Source: PALSA-555 sp963731625
GTDB taxonomy: Bacteria; Actinomycetota; Acidimicrobiia; IMCC26256; PALSA-555
Direction of reading: 5' to 3'
DNA: 64,000 nt
Assembly: GCA_963731625.1 (NCBI GenBank)
Contig: CAVSWH010000022.1
Span: forward strand, 159,232-223,231
Position 1 is the first letter of the stretch. The number at the start of each line of letters is the position of its first letter. The notes below the pieces were generated by a model that saw only the letters and a program-made list of their open reading frames with translations, searched no databases and was not told where the DNA came from. The position numbers and the translations under genes are program-made. Positions 8,468 to 15,252 of this stretch are shown piece after piece.

Positions 8468-8514
8468 TGCCTCCGGCGTCCCGCCCACCGCACCCGGTCG
8501 GGATCGCCTGTTGA
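8464..8514 (+). CDS. Possible leaderless 16-codon ORF leading into rsfS
   Basis: A short frame, GTG-ATG-CCT.. to TGA at 8512-8514, encodes 16 residues rich in Pro, Arg and Ala. It begins 5 nt after a TACACT -10 box and its stop overlaps the probable TTG start of rsfS as TTGA. That is the geometry of a leader peptide giving translational coupling. No homology is claimed; it may simply be a device that lets ribosomes reach the TTG. The ATG at 8467 would serve as well as the GTG. Confidence 0.35.
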   Translation: MMPPASRPPHPVGIAC

Positions 8515-8906
8515 GGAGCCCCGACCCGGGCGCCTGGCGCCGAGCGGCGGCGGCGGCGCGGGCCGCCTCCGACAAGAAGGGCGACGACATCGTCGTCCTC
8601 AGCGTCGGCGAGATCATCTCGATCATCGACTGCTTCGTGCTCGTCAGCGCGTCGAACACCCGGCAGGTGCGCACGATCGTCGACGAGGTCGACGCCGCGG
8701 TGGCCGAGCTCGACGGCGGCCGGCCGATCGGCGTCGAGGGCCGCGACCACGCGACCTGGGTGCTGCTCGACTACGGCGACGTCGTGGTGCACGTCTTCCT
8801 CGACGAGACCCGCGCCTTCTATGACCTCGACCGGCTGTGGGCCGACGCGCCGCGCCTCGACTGGGAGCGCGACCTCGCCGCGCCGGTCGCGGCCGACGGC
8901 GTCTAA
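8511..8906 (+). CDS. rsfS: Ribosomal silencing factor RsfS
   Basis: RsfS binds L14 on the 50S subunit and blocks subunit joining under starvation. It has 131 residues from the TTG at 8511. The core motifs SDKKGDDIVVL, DCFVLVSASNTRQV and WVLLDYGDVVVHVF are diagnostic. The TTG start gives a normal-length N-terminus and overlaps the stop of the preceding micro-ORF; a GTG at 8445 would put about 20 atypical residues in front. The stop codon TAA (8904-8906) lies inside the target-site duplication of the following IS element, so the protein is unaltered. Confidence 0.9.
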   Translation: MRSPDPGAWRRAAAAARAASDKKGDDIVVLSVGEIISIIDCFVLVSASNTRQVRTIVDEVDAAVAELDGGRPIGVEGRDHATWVLLDYGDVVVHVFLDETRAFYDLDRLWADAPRLDWERDLAAPVAADGV

Positions 8907-8907
8907 G
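8902..8907. repeat. Left target-site duplication of the IS element (TCTAAG)
   Basis: TCTAAG here is repeated exactly at 9942-9947, on the other side of the IS. It contains the rsfS TAA stop and, read on the other strand, TAG. Confidence 0.85.
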
Positions 8908-8931
8908 TGTAAATCCCAGGCACGTTGGTCA
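8908..8931. repeat. IS481 left terminal inverted repeat
   Basis: Begins TGTAAATCCCAGGCACGTT; pairs with the repeat at 9918-9941 with about 4 mismatches in 24. Its inner end overlaps the transposase stop codon. Confidence 0.88.
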
Positions 8932-9858
8932 TGCGGCGGGGAGCCGTGTGTCGGGGGCCTTGTGACCGAGGGCGCTGTGTGGTCGTCGTTGGTTGTAGTA
9001 CTCGATCCAGGGTGTGAGGGCCAGGTTGCGTTGGTCGCTGGTCTGGTAACGGACCGCGTAGGCCCAGTCGTGCAGCATCGTCTGGATGAATCGTTCTGCT
9101 TTTCCGTTGGTGCGGGGTCGGTAGGGCCGGGTGCGCAGCGGGCGGATCTGATGGCGGGCACAGGCCTGGGTGAAGGTCGCTGAGCAGTAGCCGGGGCCGT
9201 TGTCGGTGAGGACCCGCTGGAGTTGGACACCTCGTTGAGCGAACCAGGTGATCGCGCGTTCGAGGAACCCGACGCAGGTCTGGCCGCGTTCGTCGTGGAG
9301 GATCTCGACGTAGGCGACGCGGCTGTAGTCGTCGACGGCAACGTGGACGAACTCCCAGCCCTGGCGGAGCTGACCGCGGGACCCGGGCACGCCGTGGCCG
9401 GTGAGACGCCACCCGGGCCGCACGAAGCGGCTCAACCTTTTGATGTCGAGATGGACCAGCTCGCCGGGATGGCGCCGCTCATAGCGGTTCGCCGGTTCGG
9501 GTGGCTCCAGGCGTGAGAGCCGGTTCAACCCGAGCCGTGCCAACACGGCACCCACGGTGGAGACCGCCATCCCCAATTCGGCTGCGATCCGCGTCGAGGT
9601 CATCCGCAGTCGTCGCAGCCGTTCGATCAGGACCTCGACCGCCTGGGGGGTGCGGCGGGGCACCCGCCGCGGTGCTGACGAGCGATCGGTCAGACGCTGA
9701 TCGCCGGCTCGAAAGCGCGCCAGCCAGCGATACACCGTCCGCTCCGACACCCCCTGCGCGGCCGCAACCTCCGCGACCTTCCAGGACTCCTCGAGCACCC
9801 GTCGCACCAACAGCAACCGCGTCGACGGGACGAGCTTGGCGTTACCGTGAACCTGCAC
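8929..9858 (-). CDS. IS481-family transposase
   Basis: DDE transposase of 309 residues. The N-terminal helix-turn-helix spans about residues 15-60 (VAAAQGVSERTVYRWLARF). The RNase H-like core follows, with acidic residues in LVHLDIKRL, VLTDNGPGY and NGKAERFIQTML. The C-terminal WIEYYNQRRPHSALG is typical of the family. A Shine-Dalgarno AAGGAGG lies 5 nt before the GTG start at 9858, unlike most host genes nearby. The frame is intact, so the element may be active. Confidence 0.95.
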   Translation of the reverse strand: MQVHGNAKLVPSTRLLLVRRVLEESWKVAEVAAAQGVSERTVYRWLARFRAGDQRLTDRSSAPRRVPRRTPQAVEVLIERLRRLRMTSTRIAAELGMAVSTVGAVLARLGLNRLSRLEPPEPANRYERRHPGELVHLDIKRLSRFVRPGWRLTGHGVPGSRGQLRQGWEFVHVAVDDYSRVAYVEILHDERGQTCVGFLERAITWFAQRGVQLQRVLTDNGPGYCSATFTQACARHQIRPLRTRPYRPRTNGKAERFIQTMLHDWAYAVRYQTSDQRNLALTPWIEYYNQRRPHSALGHKAPDTRLPAA

Positions 9859-9917
9859 CGGTGCCCTCCTTGGGACTGATGGCGTAGAGCACCTTCAGTC
9901 TCCAGGGAGGCCCGGGC

Positions 9918-9941
9918 TGACGAACGTCACTGGGATCTACA
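9918..9941. repeat. IS481 right terminal inverted repeat
   Basis: Read on the minus strand it begins TGTAGATCCCAGTGACGTT, matching the left end. The outermost base is 9941. Confidence 0.88.
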
Positions 9942-9947
9942 TCTAAG
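9942..9947. repeat. Right target-site duplication of the IS element (TCTAAG)
   Basis: Exact copy of 8902-8907. It contains the hisF stop codon (CTA at 9943-9945, TAG on the minus strand). Confidence 0.85.
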
Positions 9948-10737
9948 CGCCGAGGTAGGGGCGGACGGCGACACCGGCCGCCGCGAGGTCGCGCTTGAGC
10001 TCGGCGACCGTGACGTTGTCCATCCGCGGCGAGTAGAGGATCGAGCTGATGATCGCGGCCGAGGCGCCGCCGTCGACGAGACCGGCCCGGATGTGCTCGA
10101 CGCTCCCTGCGCCGCCCGAGGCGATCACCGGGACGTTCACCGCGTCGGCGACCGCCCGGGTGATCTCGAGGTCATAGCCGCTCGCCGTGCCGTCCTGATC
10201 GATGCTGTTCACCACGATCTCGCCCGCGCCGAGCGACGCGCCCTCCCGCACCCAGTCGATGGCGTCCTTGCCGGTCGCCTGGCGGGCGCCGTCGATGAAC
10301 ACCTCGTAGCCGCTGCGGATCCCGTGGCGGCGCCCGACGCGCTTCACCTGGGTGCTGAGCACGATGCACTGGCGACCGAACGCCTGGGCGCCGGCCCGGA
10401 TGATCGACGGGTCGCGGACGGCCATCGAGTCGACGCTGATCTTCTCCGCGCCGGCCTTCAAGACCTCGTACATGTCGTCGACCGAGCGGATCCCGCCGCC
10501 GACGGTGAACGGGACGAACACGTGGCGGGCCACGCGCTGCACCGTCTCGAGATCGATCTTGCGGCGCTCGGCGCTCGCCGTGATGTCGTAGAAGACGATC
10601 TCGTCGATCTGGTCGGTGTAGAGCCGCGCCGCGAGGGCCTCGGCGGGGGCGACGTCGACGTTGTCCTGGAACTGCTGGGCCTTCGTGACCCGCCCGGCGA
10701 TGACGTCGAAGCAGGCGATCAGGCGCTTCGTCAGCAC
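9943..10737 (-). CDS. HisF-like cyclase subunit of a glutamine amidotransferase (divergent)
   Basis: A (beta/alpha)8 protein of 264 residues in the HisF family, the synthase partner of the glutaminase encoded upstream. The N-terminal KRLIACFDV keeps the first catalytic Asp, and phosphate-binding VGGGIRSVDD and VIASGGAGS are present. The second catalytic Asp of true HisF (D130 in Thermotoga, in VVAIDAKR) appears replaced: the aligned segment reads IVLSTQVKR. The conserved late segment ASIFHF is SILYS here. Product loop NSIDQDGT is intact. It may therefore make something other than imidazole glycerol phosphate, as do HisF-like enzymes of glycan amidation. The GTG start overlaps hisH by 7 bases. 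The stop lies in the IS duplication. Confidence 0.75.
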   Translation of the reverse strand: MLTKRLIACFDVIAGRVTKAQQFQDNVDVAPAEALAARLYTDQIDEIVFYDITASAERRKIDLETVQRVARHVFVPFTVGGGIRSVDDMYEVLKAGAEKISVDSMAVRDPSIIRAGAQAFGRQCIVLSTQVKRVGRRHGIRSGYEVFIDGARQATGKDAIDWVREGASLGAGEIVVNSIDQDGTASGYDLEITRAVADAVNVPVIASGGAGSVEHIRAGLVDGGASAAIISSILYSPRMDNVTVAELKRDLAAAGVAVRPYLGA

Positions 10738-11342
10738 CGGTGCTCCCAGTGGGCGAACCGCTCGAGCAGGCCCAGTCCGATGGGGCCGCTCTTCTCGGCG
10801 TGGAACTGGGTCGCGACGATGTTGTCGCGCGCCGCGACGGAGCAGAACGGCGCTGAGTACTCGGTGAGGCCGAGCACCACGTCGGGGTCGGCCGGCTCGC
10901 AGTAGTACGAGTTGACGAAGTAGCAGTGCGCCGGTGAGGCCAGCCCGTCGGTCACCGGGTGAGCGCGGGTCGTCGTCACCTCGTTCCAGCCGATCTGGGG
11001 GACCCGCACCGAGTCCGGGAACCGGCGCACGACGCCCGGGATCCAGCCGAGCGTGTCGACGTCGCCCTCCTCGGAGTGCTCGAAGAGCACCTGCAGGCCG
11101 ATGCAGATGCCGAGGAAGGGCACGCCGTCGCGGAGCACCCGCTCCGTGAGCGCGTCCACGAGGTCGGCCTGGTAGAGCGAGTCCAAGGTCGCCTGGGCCG
11201 CCCCGACGCCCGGGAGCACGAGCCGATCGGCGTCGCGCAGCGCGGCCGCGTCGCGGACGAGGCGGTGCTCGATGCCGAGGTGCGCCAGCGCGAAGCCGAC
11301 GCTCGGCGCGTTGCCCGCCTGGTAGTCGATCACGCCGATCAC
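10731..11342 (-). CDS. HisH-like glutamine amidotransferase subunit
   Basis: Class I glutaminase subunit, 203 residues, which feeds ammonia to the HisF-like partner. The oxyanion and nucleophile segment is GICIGLQVLF (Cys nucleophile; GICLGMQLLF in typical HisH), and the His-Glu pair is in QFHAEKSG. The catalytic triad is thus complete. The start GTG at 11342 follows a TAGACT -10 box by 6 nt and lacks a Shine-Dalgarno sequence. No other histidine gene is nearby, so true histidine synthesis is not supported by context. Confidence 0.8.
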   Translation of the reverse strand: MIGVIDYQAGNAPSVGFALAHLGIEHRLVRDAAALRDADRLVLPGVGAAQATLDSLYQADLVDALTERVLRDGVPFLGICIGLQVLFEHSEEGDVDTLGWIPGVVRRFPDSVRVPQIGWNEVTTTRAHPVTDGLASPAHCYFVNSYYCEPADPDVVLGLTEYSAPFCSVAARDNIVATQFHAEKSGPIGLGLLERFAHWEHRC

Positions 11343-11348
11343 GCGCCG

Positions 11349-11354
11349 AGTCTA
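11349..11354 (-). promoter_or_regulatory. -10 box for the hisH-hisF pair
   Basis: Minus-strand TAGACT ends 6 nt before the GTG at 11342, consistent with a leaderless transcript. Confidence 0.55.
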
Positions 11355-11448
11355 CGAAGCGGCGTTGCGCCGCCGACCGACGGAATTCGCGGCGCCGTCT
11401 TGGCCAACTCTTTGCTCGGGCGGTGCCGGGAGCGCACGAGCCTCCGGG

Positions 11449-11454
11449 TAGCCT
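11449..11454 (+). promoter_or_regulatory. -10 box for the ABC transporter operon
   Basis: TAGCCT ends 7 nt before the ATG at 11462; there is no Shine-Dalgarno sequence. Confidence 0.55.
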
Positions 11455-11461
11455 CGCCCGG

Positions 11462-12382
11462 ATGCCCGACGCCCCCGACGGACCGGCGATCGAGATCCTC
11501 CACCTCACGAAGCAGTTCGGCGCGGTGCGGGCGGTCGACGACCTGACGTTCCGCGTCGACCACGGCCAGGTCTGCGGGCTGCTCGGGCCGAACGGCGCAG
11601 GGAAGACCACGACGCTCCGCGTCCTCGTCGGGTTGCTGCGACCGACGCAGGGCTCGACGCGCCTGCTCGGCGTGTCCATGACGCCGAGCAACCCGGTGCT
11701 CGCGCGCGTCGGCACGATGATCGAGCACGCCGACTTCGTCCCCTTCCTCTCGGGGATGCGCAACCTGCAGGTGCACTGGAAGGAGGCCGGCGGGGACTTC
11801 GCCACCGCGAACGTCGACGAGGCGCTCGCCATCGCCGGGCTCGGCGATGCCGTGCACCGCAAGGTGAAGACCTACTCCCAGGGAATGCGCCAGCGCCTCG
11901 GCGTCGCCCGCGCGCTGCTCGGGCGACCCGAGCTGCTGGTGCTCGACGAGCCGACGAACGGCCTCGACCCGGGGGAGATGCGCGAGATCCGGGAGCTCAT
12001 CCGGCGCCTCTCGGAACGGGGCGTCACCGTGCTCCTCTCGAGCCACCTCCTCGCCGAGGTCGAGCAGGTCTGCAGCCACGTCATCGTCATGGACCGCGGC
12101 CGCCTCGTCGCGTCCGGCACCATCGCCGAGCTCACCGCCGCGACGGCCTCCGTCTACTTCGGGATCGACGACGTCGACCAGGCCCGCCAGGTCCTCACCG
12201 ACCACCCGGGCGTGACGACGGTGACGTCGCAGCCACCGGGCCTGCTCGTCGAGCTCGACGGCGTCGCCCGCTCCGAGCTCGTTGCCGCGCTCGTGCACGC
12301 CGGCGTCGGCGTCGACACCGTCGAGTCGACGCACCGCCTCGAGGACGCCTTCCTCGGCCTGCTCGCCCACGAGACACACTGA
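11462..12382 (+). CDS. ABC transporter ATP-binding protein
   Basis: ATPase subunit of an ABC-2 type exporter, 306 residues. Walker A is LLGPNGAGKTTT, the signature is YSQGMRQRLGVARAL, Walker B is LLVLDEPTNGLDP, and the H-loop is in LLSSHLLAEVE. The C-terminal 80 residues after the ATPase domain are typical of drug or lipid exporters of the CcmA/DrrA type. I chose the ATG at 11462 because it sits 7 nt behind a -10 box and gives a normal N-terminus; a GTG at 11423 is possible. The stop overlaps the permease ATG by one base. The substrate is unknown. Confidence 0.92.
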   Translation: MPDAPDGPAIEILHLTKQFGAVRAVDDLTFRVDHGQVCGLLGPNGAGKTTTLRVLVGLLRPTQGSTRLLGVSMTPSNPVLARVGTMIEHADFVPFLSGMRNLQVHWKEAGGDFATANVDEALAIAGLGDAVHRKVKTYSQGMRQRLGVARALLGRPELLVLDEPTNGLDPGEMREIRELIRRLSERGVTVLLSSHLLAEVEQVCSHVIVMDRGRLVASGTIAELTAATASVYFGIDDVDQARQVLTDHPGVTTVTSQPPGLLVELDGVARSELVAALVHAGVGVDTVESTHRLEDAFLGLLAHETH

Positions 12383-13227
12383 TGGGGTCGCTGTTCGGCA
12401 CCGAGATGACGAAGCAGTGGCGCCGCACGCGGACCTACGCCGCGATCGGCATCACGATCCTCATCCCGATCATCTTCGCGGTCGCCATCAAGGCCAACCC
12501 GCCGTCGCCGGGGGGCGGCGAGGACGCGTTCACCTACCTGTCGACCCACACCGGCCTGTTCCTCCCGGTGGCGGCGCTCCGGTTCATGAGCCGCTTCCTG
12601 CTCGTGTTCCTCGTCGCGCTCTTCGCCGGCGACGCCGTGGCGTCCGAGGCGAGCTGGGGGAACCTGCGCGCCATGCTGACTCGACCGGTCGGGCGCGGCC
12701 GGCTGCTCCTGGCGAAGGTCGAGTCGGCGACGCTGCTCGCGCTCATCGTGACGTTCGCGACGGTGATCGCCGCACTGATCGCCGGCGGGATCGCGTTCGG
12801 GTGGGGCGGCCTGAACCTTGGGGGTGTCGCCGGCCGCGTGGCCGCGAGCGCCGGGCTGCCCGGGTTCCACATGTCGGCGGCCCGCATCATCGGGAACCTC
12901 GGCATCGCCACGGGCTACGTGTTCTGGGGCCTCGCGAGCGTCGGCGCGCTCGCGTTCATGGTGTCGACGATGACGGACTCGCCCGCCGCGGCGGTGTTCG
13001 CCGGCTTCGGCCTCTACGCCATCTCGCAGATCCTCGACGCGATCACGTCGATCGGCTCGATCCGCTACGGGTTCCCGACCCACTACTACGACGCGTGGAC
13101 GAACCTGTTCACCGGGCCCGGCCCGACCGGCGACATGCTGCGCGGCACGCTGCTGCAGATCCCGTACGTGCTCGTGTTCGGCGCCATCGGCTGGTGGTAC
13201 TTCCGCCGCAAGGACGTCTTGTCCTGA
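12382..13227 (+). CDS. ABC-2 type transporter permease
   Basis: Membrane partner of the preceding ATPase, 281 residues. A short cytoplasmic N-terminus (GTEMTKQWRRTRTY) is followed by about six hydrophobic segments, at roughly residues 20-40, 65-90, 115-140, 170-195, 205-225 and 255-275. The SEASWGNLRAMLTRPVGRGRLLLAK segment between segments 2 and 3 is typical of ABC-2 permeases. Start and stop are fused to the upstream gene (TGATG). Confidence 0.88.
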   Translation: MGSLFGTEMTKQWRRTRTYAAIGITILIPIIFAVAIKANPPSPGGGEDAFTYLSTHTGLFLPVAALRFMSRFLLVFLVALFAGDAVASEASWGNLRAMLTRPVGRGRLLLAKVESATLLALIVTFATVIAALIAGGIAFGWGGLNLGGVAGRVAASAGLPGFHMSAARIIGNLGIATGYVFWGLASVGALAFMVSTMTDSPAAAVFAGFGLYAISQILDAITSIGSIRYGFPTHYYDAWTNLFTGPGPTGDMLRGTLLQIPYVLVFGAIGWWYFRRKDVLS

Positions 13228-13494
13228 GGCGCCCGCCGGACGCGCGCCAGCACCGGCGCACCGGTGAGACGCGGGCCGGCCGAGGTCTCCTCAGCCTGGG
13301 GGGCGTGGCCGGGAGCGCCCCCCGGCCGGCCACCCTCAGATTGTGGCAGGCGCCGGCGCGGCGTGCCGAGGCCGCGCCGCGTCGACGACGCCCCGTCAGC
13401 CGGGGACCGACCCGGCGCGCGCCGTGCACCCGAGAGGTCGCGCCGCCGGGCGCGTCGCGCCCGGGTGTCGCGCCCCGACGGTCGGGCGACCGGG
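13228..13494. other. Intergenic region between convergent genes
   Basis: No convincing gene. A perfect 6-bp inverted repeat CACCGG-CGCA-CCGGTG at 13251-13266 lies 24 bases after the permease stop and might help end transcription, although no T-tract follows. Confidence 0.5.
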
Positions 13495-14487
13495 TCAGCC
13501 GCCGGCGGGCGGGCCGGGCGGGCCGCCAGCCGGGCCACCGGGACCGCCGCCACCCGGACCGTTCCCACCGCCGGGACGCCCGCTCGAGACCGGCGTGCCG
13601 CGGAAGCAGCCGATCGAGTACGGGTATTCGGCCGTCATGACGTAGTGGTACATCTTCACCTTCCGGCCGTTCCACACGATGGTGTCCGTGCGGCCGTGGC
13701 ACGCGTCGAGGTCGGCGTCGGTGAGGACCTGGCCGTGATCACCGCGGGGGCCGTAGATGCCGAACCCGTCCATCGCGTAGCCGAGCAGCTGGGAGTGGCC
13801 CGTCCCCGTGTCGAGGCGCGCCGCCAGGCACGGTGACAGGGCGTGGTAGTGGTACTCGCCGGCCATCATCGGGTGGCCGCGGCACGAGTCCTGGATCTCG
13901 TAGGCGAGCGCGTCACGGCCCTCGGCGTCGAGCGCGTTGAAGAGCAGGACGCCGTTCAGCATGATCCCGACCGGCCCGAGCGACGTGCACGTCGGCTTCG
14001 ACGCCGCCTTCGGGGTCGCGGGCAGCGACACGCTGACCTGCTGGGCGCGGATCGAGTTCGGGTTGCGGTCGTACTGGGACGCGGGGTCGCTGCTCGAGAT
14101 CGGGAAGACGCCCGTCGTGGCGTCGGTCGGCAGGTCGTTGCTCGTGACGACGCGCGTGGAGCCCTGCACGGTCACCGACACGGTCGCCTGGGGCCACGAG
14201 ACGCTGCCCTGCACGACCGGCTTCTTCGCGAGGTCGAAGGTGCCGTCCCCGTTGAACCACGGATCGGAGCTGCTCGACTGCGCGCCGCCCCCGGAACCGA
14301 ACGTCGTCTGACACGAGTCGACCTTGCCGGCCGTCGGCTGCGACACGGGCGCGCCCCCGACGGGCAGGTGGTGCTCGTCGCTCGTCGCGGTGATGCCCGA
14401 GGCGCCGGACGCGGCGGCGGGGAGGAGCACCACGAGCGTGAGGACGATCGGCGCGAGGGCGCGGCGACCGGCTCCGAGACCCAGCAT
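13495..14487 (-). CDS. Secreted YHYH-domain protein
   Basis: An exported protein of 330 residues. Residues 1-30 form a signal peptide (basic start, hydrophobic IVLTLVVLLPAAASG). The mature protein carries the YHYH motif (GEYHYHALSPC) and Cys-rich conserved segments such as DSCRGHPM, LDACHGRTD and MYHYVMTAEYPYSIGCF, matching the YHYH family of unknown function. The last 30 residues are a low-complexity Gly/Pro tail. A Shine-Dalgarno AGGAG lies 7 nt before the ATG at 14487. Family members are often annotated near metal- or redox-related genes, but nothing here points to a substrate. Confidence 0.8.
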   Translation of the reverse strand: MLGLGAGRRALAPIVLTLVVLLPAAASGASGITATSDEHHLPVGGAPVSQPTAGKVDSCQTTFGSGGGAQSSSSDPWFNGDGTFDLAKKPVVQGSVSWPQATVSVTVQGSTRVVTSNDLPTDATTGVFPISSSDPASQYDRNPNSIRAQQVSVSLPATPKAASKPTCTSLGPVGIMLNGVLLFNALDAEGRDALAYEIQDSCRGHPMMAGEYHYHALSPCLAARLDTGTGHSQLLGYAMDGFGIYGPRGDHGQVLTDADLDACHGRTDTIVWNGRKVKMYHYVMTAEYPYSIGCFRGTPVSSGRPGGGNGPGGGGPGGPAGGPPGPPAGG

Positions 14488-14578
14488 GGCGAGACTCCTG
14501 ACGATTCGCGGCGCCGCCCCGCGGAGGCCGTCAGCAACGTAGCCGCGTGCGTCCGCACGGGTCGGTCCGTCGGGTGCG

Positions 14579-15112
14579 CTACGTGGCGGCGAGCTCGCCG
14601 AGGGTGACGACGGTGCGCCAGTTGCGGGTCGTGGCGCGTGTGCCGAGCCGCTGCTCGCACCACGCGTTGGTGAGCTTGGTGCGCCCGTACCCCTTCGGGC
14701 ACCAGAGATAGACCTCCCGGCCGCGCACCGTGAGCTCGTCGGGCCCGAGGCCGTCGGGGAGCGCGCGCACCGCGGCGGCGGCAGGCCGCGCGGCGAGGAA
14801 CGTGACGTGCAGCGTCGCGGGGTCACGGTGCGCCCTCAGATAGGGGTTGGCCGCGCCGAGGCGCCTGAGCTGCGCGGCCGTCCGCACGAGCACGGTCACG
14901 TCGAGGCCGAAGGCCCGCTGCACGGCGCGCTCGAGCCGCCGCGCGAGCGCCGCCTCCGGCGTGGAGCCCGTCCCGAACACGACGTTGCCGCTCTGCACGT
15001 AGGTGGCCACGTCGTCGAAGCCGAGCGCCTCGACCGCCGCCCGCAGGTCGGCCATCGGCACCTTGTTGCGGGCCCCGACGTTCACCCCTCGGAGGAGCGC
15101 CACGTATCTCAC
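14579..15112 (-). CDS. DUF1697 domain-containing protein
   Basis: Cytoplasmic protein of 177 residues in the DUF1697 family (function unknown). It opens VRYVALLRGVNVG and contains the family segments VATYVQSGNVVF and GRTKLTNAWCEQRLG. The GTG at 15112 fits the conserved N-terminus; further upstream, in-frame residues are Pro/Arg-rich and not family-like. It is divergent from the GGDEF-EAL gene. Confidence 0.85.
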   Translation of the reverse strand: MRYVALLRGVNVGARNKVPMADLRAAVEALGFDDVATYVQSGNVVFGTGSTPEAALARRLERAVQRAFGLDVTVLVRTAAQLRRLGAANPYLRAHRDPATLHVTFLAARPAAAAVRALPDGLGPDELTVRGREVYLWCPKGYGRTKLTNAWCEQRLGTRATTRNWRTVVTLGELAAT

Positions 15113-15252
15113 GGCACCAGTCCTACCTCCCGGGCTGGGGCGGCGCGGTGGTGGACTCCCCAGGCGCCGGGGGCCCACGCCCGATTCTGACCGGGTCCAA
15201 CGTCGGCATGGGCGGCCATCAAGGCCGCGCCGGCAGCCGTCGATGCTCTGTC

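Larger units (their letters stand above)
8908..9941 (-). mobile_element. IS481-family insertion sequence, complete
   Basis: A 1034-bp element with imperfect terminal inverted repeats: the left end starts TGTAAATCCCAG (8908) and the right end, read inward on the minus strand, starts TGTAGATCCCAG (from 9941). About 20 of the first 24 positions match. It carries one transposase gene on the minus strand and is flanked by a 6-bp direct repeat, TCTAAG. Intact ends, an intact gene and an exact duplication suggest a recent insertion. Confidence 0.93.
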
